Positions 33,307 to 42,571 of a DNA stretch of 46,939 nucleotides are shown here, piece by piece. The stretch's first letter is position 1, and each line of letters begins with the position of its first letter. This DNA is from Lachnospiraceae bacterium (lineage in GTDB: Bacteria; Bacillota; Clostridia; Lachnospirales; Lachnospiraceae). The stretch lies in assembly GCA_017467845.1 (NCBI GenBank), contig JAFUKH010000097.1, positions 1 to 46,939 on the forward strand, in the 5' to 3' direction. The notes beneath the pieces were generated by a model. That model saw only the letters and a list, made by a program, of their open reading frames with translations, was not told where the DNA came from and made no database searches. The translations under genes were made by a program, and so were the position numbers.

Positions 33307-34719
33307 ATGAAAAAAGGACAGGTATATGAGGGCGTTGTAGAGCGTGTGGATTTTCCAAACAAGGGTATTGTGAAGGTTGAAGATGAGACATGCGTTGTAA
33401 AAAATAGCCTGCCCGGCCAGAAAATTCGTTTTTGTGTTAATAAGGTTAGAAAAGGGAAGGCGGAAGCTCGTCTTTTAGAGGTGATGGAGAAGTCACCTTT
33501 AGAGACGGGGACTCCGTGTTCCCATTTTGGAGTGTGTGGAGGATGTACATATTTATCTCTCCCCTATGACACTCAATTGGAAATTAAAGAAAAACAGGTG
33601 AAAAAGCTGTTGGACAGTGTGCTTAAAGACGGCACCTATGTATGGGAAGGAATCAAGGGAAGTCCAAAGGAGTATGAGTATCGCAATAAGATGGAGTTCT
33701 CCTTCGGGGATGAAGTGAAGGATGGTCCCCTTTCTCTTGGCATGCATAAAAGGGGCAGCTTTTACGATGTGGTACATGTATCTGAATGTAAAATCGTAGA
33801 TGCGGACTATCGTATAATACTGAATTCTACATTAGAGTATTTTAAGGAGCATGAGACCAGCTTTTATCACAGACTTCGTCATACCGGATTTTTAAGACAT
33901 CTCCTGGTGCGTAAAGCATCTAAGACCGGAGAAATCTTAGTGGCACTTGTAACCACCAGCCAGCATCCGGATGGTGCGAGTGCGGCAGATGAGCTGGCTT
34001 CGAAGAAACTGGTACAGGGATATCTGGATATGCTTCTTTCCCTAGAGAAGGAAGGAAAGTTAAATGGTAAATTCGCAGGAGTCTTACATATTTTGAATGA
34101 TTCCCTTGCAGATGTGGTGAAGAGTGATTCCACAGAAGTTTTGTATGGACATGATTATTTCTATGAGGAGCTTTTAGGGCTGACCTTTAAGGTGTCAACC
34201 TTTTCCTTCTTCCAGACCAATTCCTACAGTGCAGAGGTACTCTATGAGACTGCAAGAGAATATGTGGGAGACCTTGGCGGCAGTGATAAGACCGTATTTG
34301 ATTTATACAGCGGAACTGGAACCATTGCCCAGCTGATGGCACCGGTAGCAGGTAAGGTTATCGGCGTGGAAATCGTGGAAGAAGCGGTAGAAGCAGCTAA
34401 GAAGAATGCTGCACAGAACGGTCTAACCAACTGCGAATTTATTGCAGGTGATGTACTGAAGGTATTGGACGAGGTGGAAGACAAGCCGGATATGATTATC
34501 CTTGACCCACCCCGAGATGGTATTCATCCCAAGGCACTTCCAAAGATTATCAGCTACGGAGTAGAGCGTATCGTATATATTTCCTGCAAGCCCACCAGTC
34601 TGGTGCGAGATTTGGAGGTATTTTTAGGAAGCGGCTACAAGGTGGAGAAGGCGGTATGCGTGGATCAGTTCCCTTGGACAGCCAATGTAGAAACGGTTTG
34701 TTTATTATCGAAAGTGTAG
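33307..34719 (+). CDS. rlmD: 23S rRNA (uracil-5-)-methyltransferase, RlmD/RumA family
   Basis: A 470-residue SAM-dependent RNA methyltransferase. An N-terminal TRAM domain (about 1-60) is followed by a four-cysteine Fe-S motif (CSHFGVCGGC plus a later Cys), then the methyltransferase domain with FDLYSGTGTIAQ, ILDPPRDG and the catalytic cysteine in VYISCKPTSLVRDL. Family members methylate U1939 or U747 of 23S rRNA; Firmicutes often have several copies. The ATG is two bases after the small membrane protein gene with no own ribosome site, so translation is probably coupled. A longer in-frame extension overlaps that gene. Confidence 0.93.
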   Translation: MKKGQVYEGVVERVDFPNKGIVKVEDETCVVKNSLPGQKIRFCVNKVRKGKAEARLLEVMEKSPLETGTPCSHFGVCGGCTYLSLPYDTQLEIKEKQVKKLLDSVLKDGTYVWEGIKGSPKEYEYRNKMEFSFGDEVKDGPLSLGMHKRGSFYDVVHVSECKIVDADYRIILNSTLEYFKEHETSFYHRLRHTGFLRHLLVRKASKTGEILVALVTTSQHPDGASAADELASKKLVQGYLDMLLSLEKEGKLNGKFAGVLHILNDSLADVVKSDSTEVLYGHDYFYEELLGLTFKVSTFSFFQTNSYSAEVLYETAREYVGDLGGSDKTVFDLYSGTGTIAQLMAPVAGKVIGVEIVEEAVEAAKKNAAQNGLTNCEFIAGDVLKVLDEVEDKPDMIILDPPRDGIHPKALPKIISYGVERIVYISCKPTSLVRDLEVFLGSGYKVEKAVCVDQFPWTANVETVCLLSKV

Positions 34720-34757
34720 TTTACGCTCGGAAAATACTTTTATAAGATTCGCCCTTG

Positions 34758-34766
34758 TGATATAAT
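34758..34766 (+). promoter_or_regulatory. Extended -10 promoter directly abutting a start codon
   Basis: TGATATAAT is a perfect extended -10 that ends six bases before the ATG at 34773, so the transcript would begin at or within one or two bases of the start codon. The -35 (TTTTAT at 34738) is weak, as extended -10 promoters allow. Confidence 0.6.
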
Positions 34767-34772
34767 AACCTC

Positions 34773-35735
34773 ATGTATTACGAGGGAAAATATCGGAAAA
34801 AAAGAGAAAAAAGGCAGCAACGGGCCCGAAGCAGAAGGATATTCTTTCTGGCATTGATTCTGGTGGTAATCTTTATTGCACTGGGGATGAAGATTCTGGA
34901 ACTGGAGAAGGAGCTTTTGGCGGTAAATGCTTCCCTTGCCAAGATTCAGTATACATTGAAGGAGTATGAGGAATCAGCAGAAGAAGCACCGGCGGTGGAA
35001 ACACCTGCTACGATGACGCCGCTTCCTACCCAGACTCCTGCAGCAGAGGTACAAGAGACGGAGTTGCCGGTGGTAACGCAGTCTCCGCAGGAGGCTTCTA
35101 CGTCACGGAAGGTGTATCTTACATTTGATGACGGACCGTCGGTATATACGGCAGAGATTCTGGATATTTTGGATGAGTATGATGTTAAAGCAACCTTTTT
35201 TGTACTTGGAAAGGATGATTCTGCATCTATAGAATTGATTCAGGATATTTATGAGAGGGGACATACAGTGGGTATGCATTCCTACTCCCACAAATATAAT
35301 GAAATCTATGCTTCCAAGGAAGCTTTTATCGAGGATTACCAGAAGATTTATACCTTCTTAAGGGATAAGGTTGGTGTGGAAAGCTTTTGCTACCGCTTCC
35401 CGGGAGGCAGTTCTAACACCATCAGCAGTATTGATATGATGGAGTTTGCCGATTACCTGGAGGAGCAGCGTGTGACCTATTATGATTGGAACATTTCCTC
35501 AGGAGATGGTTCTTCTACAGCACTTACAGTGGAGCAGCTGAAAGAGAATGTGCTGAAGGATATGGCTGGCTATAGAACCGCGGTAGTGCTTTTACATGAT
35601 TCCGGGGATAAGCGTAGCACGGTAGATGCGCTTCCGGAGATTATTGAAGCTATTTTGGCAATGGAGGATACAGAGATTCTTCCGATTGTGGAGGATACTG
35701 TTCCGGTGCAACATGTACAGAGATTAAATGAATAA
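34773..35735 (+). CDS. Membrane-anchored polysaccharide deacetylase (NodB homology)
   Basis: A 320-residue protein with a very basic N terminus (KYRKKREKRQQRARSRR), one membrane helix (about 24-43), a Pro/Thr/Glu-rich spacer (about 70-110) and a NodB deacetylase domain (about 112-300). The metal and catalytic motifs are TFDDGPSVYT, HTVGMHSYSH and RFPGGSSN. Such enzymes deacetylate peptidoglycan or other exported sugars. The start is fixed by the need for the basic-membrane anchor; no ribosome site precedes it and the promoter abuts it (see the entry at 34758). Confidence 0.92.
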   Translation: MYYEGKYRKKREKRQQRARSRRIFFLALILVVIFIALGMKILELEKELLAVNASLAKIQYTLKEYEESAEEAPAVETPATMTPLPTQTPAAEVQETELPVVTQSPQEASTSRKVYLTFDDGPSVYTAEILDILDEYDVKATFFVLGKDDSASIELIQDIYERGHTVGMHSYSHKYNEIYASKEAFIEDYQKIYTFLRDKVGVESFCYRFPGGSSNTISSIDMMEFADYLEEQRVTYYDWNISSGDGSSTALTVEQLKENVLKDMAGYRTAVVLLHDSGDKRSTVDALPEIIEAILAMEDTEILPIVEDTVPVQHVQRLNE

Positions 35736-35757
35736 CGAATGGAGGATGCAGAGCGCA

Positions 35758-36453
35758 ATGAAGAGAATAATGCTTAAACTGAGCGGTGAAGCTTTAGCCG
35801 GTGATAAGAAGACCGGTTTTGATGAAGAGACCGTAAGAGGTGTGGCGCTTCAAGTAAAAAAGATTGTAGATGACGGTATGCAGGTAGGTATCGTGATCGG
35901 TGGCGGTAACTTCTGGAGAGGTCGCTCCAGTGAGAATATCGACAGAACAAAGGCAGATCAGATTGGAATGTTGGCAACGATTATGAACTGTATCTATGTT
36001 TCTGAGATTTTCCGCAGCGTAGGCATGCAGACCAATATTCTGACTCCTTTTGAGTGCGGTAGCTTTACGAAGCTGTTCTCCAAGGACAGAGCCAATAAGT
36101 ATTTTGCAAAGGGAATGGTAGTGTTCTTTGCAGGTGGTACAGGACATCCTTATTTCTCTACCGATACCGGAGTGGTGCTTCGTGCCATTGAAGTGGACGC
36201 AGAGGCAATTTTACTGGCTAAGTCCATCGATGGTGTATATGATGCAGACCCGAACAAGGATCCCAATGCTAAGAAATACGAAGAGGTATCCATTGATGAA
36301 GTGATTGAGAAGAATCTTCAGGTAGTGGATATGACCGCTTCCATTTTGGCCAGAGATAACAAGATGCCTATGTGGGTATTCGATTTAAATGAAGAAAACA
36401 GTATTGTAAATACTATGAGTGGTAAGTTTAACGGAACCAAGGTTACCGTATAA
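35758..36453 (+). CDS. pyrH: UMP kinase PyrH
   Basis: A 231-residue bacterial UMP kinase that phosphorylates UMP for pyrimidine nucleotide supply. The KRIMLKLSGEALAG opening, GGGNFWRG and TGHPYFSTDTGVVLRA motifs are typical. I start at the ATG in front of KRIMLKLSGEAL, as in relatives, with GGAGG upstream; two earlier in-frame ATGs would add unrelated residues. It heads the conserved pyrH-frr-uppS-cdsA-dxr-rseP block. Confidence 0.97.
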   Translation: MKRIMLKLSGEALAGDKKTGFDEETVRGVALQVKKIVDDGMQVGIVIGGGNFWRGRSSENIDRTKADQIGMLATIMNCIYVSEIFRSVGMQTNILTPFECGSFTKLFSKDRANKYFAKGMVVFFAGGTGHPYFSTDTGVVLRAIEVDAEAILLAKSIDGVYDADPNKDPNAKKYEEVSIDEVIEKNLQVVDMTASILARDNKMPMWVFDLNEENSIVNTMSGKFNGTKVTV

Positions 36454-36469
36454 CAAGGAGGAAATAATA

Positions 36470-37024
36470 ATGGATGCAAGATTACAGGTTTATGATGATA
36501 AAATGAAGAAGGCAATTGAATTCTTAGAGTCTGAGTACGCAGGAATTCGTGCAGGACGTGCGAACCCTCATGTACTTGATAAGTTACGTGTAGATTACTA
36601 CGGAACTCCTACCCCTATTCAGCAGGTTGGTAATGTAACCATTCCGGAAGCAAGAATTATCCAGATTGCGCCTTGGGAGAAATCACTGCTTCGTGAAATC
36701 GAGAAGGCAATTCTTACCTCTGATTTAGGAATTAATCCTAATAACGATGGTAGTGTAATCAGACTTATCTTCCCTGAGCTTACTGAGGAACGCAGAAAAG
36801 ATTTAGCAAAGGACGTTAAGAAGAAAGCAGAGGAGCAGAAGGTTGCAATCCGTAACATCAGACGTGATGCAAACGATGCATTCAAGAAGCTTGGCAAGAC
36901 AGAGGATGTTTCTGAAGATGAAATCAAGTCATTGGAAGAGCAGGTTCAGAAGATGACCGATAAGTACATCAAGGAAGTTGATGTAGTTATGGAAGAGAAG
37001 ACAAAGGAAATCATGACTGTTTAA
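36470..37024 (+). CDS. frr: Ribosome recycling factor
   Basis: A 184-residue factor that splits ribosomes after termination. The length is exactly typical and motifs such as GRANPHVLDKLRVDYYGTPTPIQQVGN and the final RRDANDAFKKL region are intact. AAGGAGG precedes the ATG. It follows pyrH after 16 bases and is followed by a hairpin. Confidence 0.98.
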   Translation: MDARLQVYDDKMKKAIEFLESEYAGIRAGRANPHVLDKLRVDYYGTPTPIQQVGNVTIPEARIIQIAPWEKSLLREIEKAILTSDLGINPNNDGSVIRLIFPELTEERRKDLAKDVKKKAEEQKVAIRNIRRDANDAFKKLGKTEDVSEDEIKSLEEQVQKMTDKYIKEVDVVMEEKTKEIMTV

Positions 37025-37033
37025 TTAGATTTT

Positions 37034-37058
37034 GAAAGGGGTGTTATGCACCCCTTTT
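37034..37058 (+). terminator. Hairpin with short T tract between frr and uppS
   Basis: A ten-base stem (37034-37043 with 37049-37058, closed by a G-T pair) has a five-base loop and ends in TTTT. It could be a partial terminator or attenuator that lowers expression of the downstream lipid genes relative to pyrH-frr. Confidence 0.65.
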
Positions 37059-37078
37059 CGGCATATAGGAGCGTTATT

Positions 37079-37795
37079 ATGAATGATTTAAAGATACCTA
37101 ATCACGTGGCGATTATTCTGGATGGTAACGGCAGATGGGCAAGAGCAAAAGGTCTGCCCAGAAATATGGGGCATGTGGAAGGTGCCAAGACGGTGGAGGT
37201 AATCTGCGAGGAAGCATACAAGATGGGGATTCAGTATCTGACTGTTTATGCTTTTTCCACAGAGAATTGGAATCGTCCTAAGGAAGAAGTGGATGCGCTG
37301 ATGAAGCTTCTTCGTAACTATATGAAGACCTGCTTGAAAACGGCAGAGAAGAATCGGATGTGTGTACGTGTTATTGGTGAGAAATCACGTTTGGATGAGG
37401 ATATCCGCAACCGTATCGAGGAGCTGGAAGAGGCTACCAAGAATAATGATGGTCTTCATTTTCAGATTGCAATCAACTATGGTGGAAGAGATGAGATTGT
37501 CCGCGCGGTCAGAAGGCTGTCCAGGGATGTAAAGGAAGGCAAAGTCTCCGAGGGTGAGATTACAGAACAGCTTTTTGATGATTATCTGGATACTCATGGT
37601 ATCCCTGCTCCGGATTTACTTATTCGAACCTGTAACGAACAGCGTATATCCAATTTCCTTTTGTGGCAGCTGGCATATACGGAGTTCTATTTTACAGAAG
37701 TAGCTTGGCCGGATTTTACTAAGGAAGAGTTAGGAAAGGCTGTAGAAGCATATAATCATAGAAACAGAAAGTTTGGCCTTGTTAAGGAGGAGTAA
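37079..37795 (+). CDS. uppS: Isoprenyl transferase (undecaprenyl diphosphate synthase)
   Basis: A 238-residue cis-prenyltransferase that makes the lipid carrier for wall synthesis. Motifs HVAIILDGNGRWARAKG, VYAFSTENWNRPKEE and DLLIRTCNEQRISNFLLWQLAYTEFYF are intact. The ATG at 37079 follows TAGGAG; an upstream in-frame ATG falls in the hairpin. cdsA starts three bases after its stop. Confidence 0.97.
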   Translation: MNDLKIPNHVAIILDGNGRWARAKGLPRNMGHVEGAKTVEVICEEAYKMGIQYLTVYAFSTENWNRPKEEVDALMKLLRNYMKTCLKTAEKNRMCVRVIGEKSRLDEDIRNRIEELEEATKNNDGLHFQIAINYGGRDEIVRAVRRLSRDVKEGKVSEGEITEQLFDDYLDTHGIPAPDLLIRTCNEQRISNFLLWQLAYTEFYFTEVAWPDFTKEELGKAVEAYNHRNRKFGLVKEE

Positions 37796-37798
37796 GGA

Positions 37799-38623
37799 AT
37801 GTTTTGGACGAGACTTCTTAGTGGCATTATTTTACTTGTAATAGCGATTGCTTCCATGGCAGTGGGCGGACCTCTTCTTGTGGGAATTCTGCTGGTGATT
37901 TCATTGGTAGCCTATCGCGAGCTGACAAAGGCACTACAGGTGAATGTGCAGGAGAAGGGCTTTAATGTACTTGAGATAATCGGTTTTGTGGGAGTCCTGT
38001 GCTATTATCTATCTGTGTATTTCGGAGACGGGGACACTGTGCGTCTGATGTGTTTGGTGGGTGTATTCATGGCGGAAATGTTTGCCTATGTGATTCTATT
38101 CCCTAAGTATGATTCTAAGCAGGTGGTTCCTGCAGTATTTGCATTTTTATATGCACCGGTGATGCTGTCCTTCGTATATCTTACCAGAGAGCTTTCCTAT
38201 GGTATTTACATGGTATGGCTGATTCTAATCAGCTCATGGGGATGTGATACCTGTGCCTATGCAGTGGGAATGTTAATTGGTAAAAAGAAGATTTTCCCGG
38301 TGCTTAGTCCCAAGAAATCGTTGGAAGGCTGTATCGGCGGTGCTTTAGGAGCGGCACTTATCGGAGGTATTTATGCTTATCTGGTAGTGGATAAGGCGAT
38401 TGCCACCCAGAACGTAGTGTGGATTATTGCTTTTATCTGTGGCGCGGGTGCCATTATGTCCATGGTGGGAGACTTGGCAGCGTCAGCAATCAAGAGAAAC
38501 GTGGGAATTAAGGATTATGGGAAGCTGATTCCGGGACATGGCGGTATTATGGACCGCTTTGACAGTATGATTGTGACTGCTCCCATGATATACTTTTTAA
38601 CAACTCTGATGATTCAACTTTAA
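37799..38623 (+). CDS. cdsA: Phosphatidate cytidylyltransferase CdsA
   Basis: A 274-residue polytopic membrane enzyme that makes CDP-diacylglycerol. The family signature is seen near the C terminus (DLAASAIKRNVGIKDYGKLIPGHGGIMDRFDS). Seven or eight membrane segments precede it. The ATG follows AAGGAGG at the end of uppS. Confidence 0.96.
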   Translation: MFWTRLLSGIILLVIAIASMAVGGPLLVGILLVISLVAYRELTKALQVNVQEKGFNVLEIIGFVGVLCYYLSVYFGDGDTVRLMCLVGVFMAEMFAYVILFPKYDSKQVVPAVFAFLYAPVMLSFVYLTRELSYGIYMVWLILISSWGCDTCAYAVGMLIGKKKIFPVLSPKKSLEGCIGGALGAALIGGIYAYLVVDKAIATQNVVWIIAFICGAGAIMSMVGDLAASAIKRNVGIKDYGKLIPGHGGIMDRFDSMIVTAPMIYFLTTLMIQL

Positions 38624-38642
38624 TTAATATGAGGAAATAGTA

Positions 38643-39788
38643 ATGAAGAAGATTGCAATATTAGGCTCTACCGGTTCCATCGGAACCCAGACTTTGGAGA
38701 TAGTCAGAGAACAGGCAGGGGAACTGGAGGTTCTTGGTCTGGCAGCCGGAGGTAATGTAGAGCTTATGGAAAGCCAAGTGCGTGAATTTAAGCCGCGCCT
38801 TGTATGTATGTGGACAGAGGAAGCCGCAGCAGATTTAAGAACCAGAGTTGCGGATATGGATGTGAAGGTAGTCTGCGGAATGGAAGGCTTACTTGAAATC
38901 GCGGTGATGGAAGAGATTTCCGTATTAGTTACTGCCATTGTGGGTATGATTGGTATTAGACCTACCATTGCAGCCATCAAGGCAGGTAAGGATATCGCTC
39001 TTGCCAACAAGGAGACTCTTGTATGTGCGGGTCATATCATTATGCCTCTTGCAAAGCAGTATGGTGTGTCTATTTTGCCTGTGGATAGTGAACATAGTGC
39101 GATTTTCCAGTCCTTGAACGGAGAACCGGCCGGCAGAATCAGTAAGATTCTACTCACCGCTTCCGGTGGACCTTTCCGTGGCAAGACCACAGAAGAGTTA
39201 AAGAACATGAAGGTGGAGGATGCCTTAAAGCATCCTAATTGGTCCATGGGCAGGAAGATTACCATTGATTCTTCCACTCTTGTAAATAAGGGCTTGGAAG
39301 TTATGGAAGCCAAGTGGCTCTTTGGTGTGGAGGCATCTCAGATACAGGTGGTGGTTCACCCTCAGAGTATTATTCATTCCATGGTAGAATACGTGGACGG
39401 TGCCATCATGGCGCAGCTTGGTGTACCGGATATGAAGCTACCCATTCAGTATGCGCTTTTTTATCCGGACCGCAGACCAATGCAGGATAATCGTGTAGAC
39501 TTCTTTAAATTAGGTAGTATTACCTTTGAAGAACCTGATATGGATACCTTCTATGGTCTGAAGATGGCATATGAGGCACTTGAAATCGGTGGAAGTATGC
39601 CTACCGTATATAATGCGGCCAATGAAAAGGCAGTTGCACTTTTCTTAGACCGTAAGATTTCTTATCTCCAGATTCCGGAGATGATTGAGAAGTCTATGAG
39701 CAGTCATGTACTGATTCAAAATCCGGATGTAGATCAGATTCTACAAACGGAGAAAACTGTATACGAATATATACAGGGAATGATTTAA
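38643..39788 (+). CDS. dxr: 1-deoxy-D-xylulose 5-phosphate reductoisomerase
   Basis: A 381-residue enzyme of the non-mevalonate isoprenoid pathway. It has the NADPH-binding ILGSTGSIGTQTLEI at the N terminus, ANKETLVCAG, PVDSEHSAIFQ and the metal-binding and SSTLVNKGLEVMEA regions. Length and motifs are normal. It is co-transcribed with cdsA and rseP. Confidence 0.97.
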   Translation: MKKIAILGSTGSIGTQTLEIVREQAGELEVLGLAAGGNVELMESQVREFKPRLVCMWTEEAAADLRTRVADMDVKVVCGMEGLLEIAVMEEISVLVTAIVGMIGIRPTIAAIKAGKDIALANKETLVCAGHIIMPLAKQYGVSILPVDSEHSAIFQSLNGEPAGRISKILLTASGGPFRGKTTEELKNMKVEDALKHPNWSMGRKITIDSSTLVNKGLEVMEAKWLFGVEASQIQVVVHPQSIIHSMVEYVDGAIMAQLGVPDMKLPIQYALFYPDRRPMQDNRVDFFKLGSITFEEPDMDTFYGLKMAYEALEIGGSMPTVYNAANEKAVALFLDRKISYLQIPEMIEKSMSSHVLIQNPDVDQILQTEKTVYEYIQGMI

Positions 39789-39812
39789 TCGCGTTAGAAA
39801 GAGAGTAATATA

Positions 39813-40862
39813 GTGACATTTATTTTATTTGTTTTAATCTTTGGAATTGTGGTGATATCCCATGAATTCGGTCACTTTATTGTGGCGAAGGTCAACGGAA
39901 TCCACGTGGTGGAGTTTGCCATCGGAATGGGACCGAACCTTTTTTCGTTCCAAAAGGGTGATACAAAATATTCTTTAAAGCTTCTTCCCATTGGCGGAGC
40001 CTGTATGTTTGAGGGAGAAGATGGTTTAAATACAGCAGAGGGTGAGGAGACGGAAGGCTCCTTTAATAAGGCCAATGTCTGGGCACGTATCGGTACGGTT
40101 GTAGCAGGCCCCTTCTTTAACTTTATCTTAGGTGGTATCATTGCACTTATCATGGTGGGGATGATGAATATTGCCCTTCCGGTGGTAAATGTGCAAGAAA
40201 ACAGTGCTGCATACGATGCAGGTCTTCAGGACGGAGATATTATTACAGAGTTAAACGGTGACAGAATCTACCTGTTCGAAGAAATCTCTCTGTTCAATCA
40301 GGTGAATGCGGGACGTGAGGTAACGATTACTTATGAGCGTGACGGGCAGGAGTATGAGACCACGTTGACGCCCAGATATGATGAAGAGTATGGGTCACAT
40401 TTGATTGGTATCTATTGTGCGGAATATGCTCAGCCTCATGGGCTGGACCGTATTAAGCATGCATGGTATCAGGTGCGTTTCAGTGCTATTCAGACCTATA
40501 AGAGTCTTCAGATGCTGATACAGGGTCAGGTCAGCAGGGAGGATGTATCCGGACCTGTGGGCATTGCAGTAAATGTCATCGGGAAAAACTATGATGCGGC
40601 TAAGGAATATGGTGTGACGGCAGTAGTTGGAACCATGCTGAATATTACATTGCTTTTGACGATTAACCTTGGTATTTTGAATTTACTTCCTGTTCCGGCC
40701 TTAGATGGAGGTCGACTAGTATTTCTTCTTTTGGAGGTGCTTCGAGGAAAGCCCCTTCCACCGGAAAAGGAAGGCATGGTTCATTTTGCCGGCTTTGTGC
40801 TTTTGATGGGACTTATGGTCTTTGTTTTCTTTAATGACTTAATGAATATTTTTAGTTTCTAA
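39813..40862 (+). CDS. rseP: Site-2 intramembrane zinc protease RseP
   Basis: A 349-residue membrane protease. HEFGH at residues 17-21 is the zinc motif and NLLPVPALDGGR near 285 supplies the third ligand; one PDZ domain lies between (about 125-200). It probably cleaves anti-sigma factors or signal-peptide remnants. The start is GTG behind AAAGAGAG. In related Clostridia ispG and polC usually follow; here a terminator and unrelated genes follow. Confidence 0.95.
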   Translation: MTFILFVLIFGIVVISHEFGHFIVAKVNGIHVVEFAIGMGPNLFSFQKGDTKYSLKLLPIGGACMFEGEDGLNTAEGEETEGSFNKANVWARIGTVVAGPFFNFILGGIIALIMVGMMNIALPVVNVQENSAAYDAGLQDGDIITELNGDRIYLFEEISLFNQVNAGREVTITYERDGQEYETTLTPRYDEEYGSHLIGIYCAEYAQPHGLDRIKHAWYQVRFSAIQTYKSLQMLIQGQVSREDVSGPVGIAVNVIGKNYDAAKEYGVTAVVGTMLNITLLLTINLGILNLLPVPALDGGRLVFLLLEVLRGKPLPPEKEGMVHFAGFVLLMGLMVFVFFNDLMNIFSF

Positions 40863-40869
40863 ATCTATC

Positions 40870-40899
40870 CGGGCAGGCTTATCTGCCTGCCCGATTCTT
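40870..40899 (+). terminator. Terminator after rseP
   Basis: Nine-base, GC-rich arms (40870-40878 and 40885-40893) with a six-base loop, followed by ATTCTT. It marks the end of the conserved block. Confidence 0.75.
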
Positions 40900-40961
40900 A
40901 AAGCTACGTTCGTAGCAGGTGTTTCATACAAACAATTTAATAAATATAAAGGAGGATTTCT

Positions 40962-41642
40962 ATGAGTGAAGTTCGAAGTGCCCTTGTGTGGGAAAAAGGG
41001 AGCGTGGGAGAAAGTCCCCTTACGGTAACCTTGCAGGAGGTAGAGGTGCAGAAAAAACATCTGGTCTTAGCAATTGTGTGCCAGGGGAAGGATGATGGCA
41101 GTTGTCCACAGCTTCCGGCGGGATACCTTTGCGAGAGCATGGTGGGATGGTTTTATAATGAGGTACTGCCGTTATGTAAGAGAAAACCGGAATTGCCAGC
41201 TCAGGAATTGGAGCAGATGTTAAAGAAACAGTGGGAAAGAGCAGTAAGAGAGTTGCAGGAATATGGAAAAAAGCGAAATTGTAAAGTTGAGGTTACTATC
41301 AGCGGCATACTGCTTTGGGGAAGCTGCTTTGTAGCATTTGGGAACAGGGCTGTTTATGTGTTAAATCGGAGATTTAACAGACCCCGGAAGAAAAATATAC
41401 TTCCGAAAGGAGAGTCGGTAACCTTTCAGACGGGAGAAGTGAACAGCTTTCTTAGCTTTTATCTGGAGAGTGAGGCTATGACTGAGATTATGAAGGAAGA
41501 GGAAATATTGGAGAGTCTCTATACAGAAACTTTTATGGAGGAGAGAAAATTGGAGAAGCGGCTGGGAGAGCTTGGAAAAGCAACACTTAGCAGAATGCAG
41601 GAGAGAAGCGCAGGAGCAATCATTTTGGAGGTGGAGCCATGA
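40962..41642 (+). CDS. Degenerate PP2C-like protein paired with a Ser/Thr kinase
   Basis: A 226-residue cytosolic protein. LVLAIVCQGKDDGSCPQLPAGYLCESMV and the later CKVEVTISGILLWGSCFVAFGNRAVYVLNRR follow the strand pattern of PP2C phosphatases, where DGMGG and GDSRxY would stand; the metal-binding aspartates of those motifs are not conserved. It may be an inactive PP2C-like regulator, or a related fold. The last bases overlap the kinase start (ATGA), so the two are made together. AAAGGAGG precedes the ATG. The assignment rests on pattern and partner and is tentative. Confidence 0.6.
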   Translation: MSEVRSALVWEKGSVGESPLTVTLQEVEVQKKHLVLAIVCQGKDDGSCPQLPAGYLCESMVGWFYNEVLPLCKRKPELPAQELEQMLKKQWERAVRELQEYGKKRNCKVEVTISGILLWGSCFVAFGNRAVYVLNRRFNRPRKKNILPKGESVTFQTGEVNSFLSFYLESEAMTEIMKEEEILESLYTETFMEERKLEKRLGELGKATLSRMQERSAGAIILEVEP

Positions 41643-42490
41643 TAAAGAGGGGAACTGTAATCGGGGATACATATATCGTAAAGGAGCCTCTGGGAGAAGG
41701 GGGAAGCGGAGCGGTTTTTCTTGTAGGGAAGAAGGGCGGAGCAGAGCTTTATACGATGAAGGCTAGTGAAAATAAGGAACTTTTAAAAAGAGAGGCATTT
41801 ATCTGCGGAGAGATACAGAGTGAGTATTTTCCGGGATTTGTGGATTATGAGGAGGATGAAAAGTACGGATATCTGGTACTGGAATATGTGGAAGGGACTT
41901 CCTTGCAAAGCTTACTGGATGGGGGAAGAATATTCTCGGGAAAGGAAGTGCTGATTTTGATGGAGAATATTACGGCGGCACTGTCGCAGCTTCATTATCA
42001 TAAGATTCCCATTGTTCATCTGGATGTAAAGCCTGCCAATGTGATTGTTATGCCCCGGGGAGAGGTACGCATTATTGATATGGGAGCAGGAAGTAGGGTA
42101 GGAGTAAGACAGGGGAAGAAGGGCGGAACCTATGGCTATGGTGCACCGGAGCAGTTCTGGCAAGGGGCAATGCCCGGACCGGAGGCAGATGTGTACGCTT
42201 GCGGTAAGCTGATGGCCTATCTTCTTACCGGTAAGAATCCTTGTCAGCCACCCTATGATGTGGAGAGGAAGCTACTTAAGAGTAAGGGGGTGAAGAAATC
42301 CTGGCAACAGGTGATTTTGAAGTGTCTGGAGCAGGAGCCACAGAAGCGTTATCCGGATGGGAAGGCCTTACATAGAGAAATCATGAATTTGCAGAGGGCG
42401 CAGCTAGAGAAGGGGATAATTCGAAATAAAGAAGGCGTGGATACCATATATTTGAAGAGTATATGGAAGAGCGATTATGAAAGAGAGTAG
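41639..42490 (+). CDS. Hanks-type serine/threonine protein kinase, soluble
   Basis: A 283-residue kinase domain with no membrane anchor or PASTA repeats. Catalytic features: glycine loop GEGGSGAVF, Lys41 (YTMKAS), HLDVKPANV with Asp129/Lys131/Asn134, DMG at 147-149 in place of DFG, and GAPEQF. All key residues are present, so it should be active. It is coupled to the PP2C-like gene, a usual kinase-phosphatase layout, but the substrate is unknown and no FHA or secretion genes are next to it. Confidence 0.9.
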   Translation: MIKRGTVIGDTYIVKEPLGEGGSGAVFLVGKKGGAELYTMKASENKELLKREAFICGEIQSEYFPGFVDYEEDEKYGYLVLEYVEGTSLQSLLDGGRIFSGKEVLILMENITAALSQLHYHKIPIVHLDVKPANVIVMPRGEVRIIDMGAGSRVGVRQGKKGGTYGYGAPEQFWQGAMPGPEADVYACGKLMAYLLTGKNPCQPPYDVERKLLKSKGVKKSWQQVILKCLEQEPQKRYPDGKALHREIMNLQRAQLEKGIIRNKEGVDTIYLKSIWKSDYERE

Positions 42491-42571
42491 ATTTTGTTTT
42501 TAATATCCCAAGAACTATCAAAAAAATTTCTTCAAAATTGTGTATCATCATTATTGGAAGGAGCGTATGAG

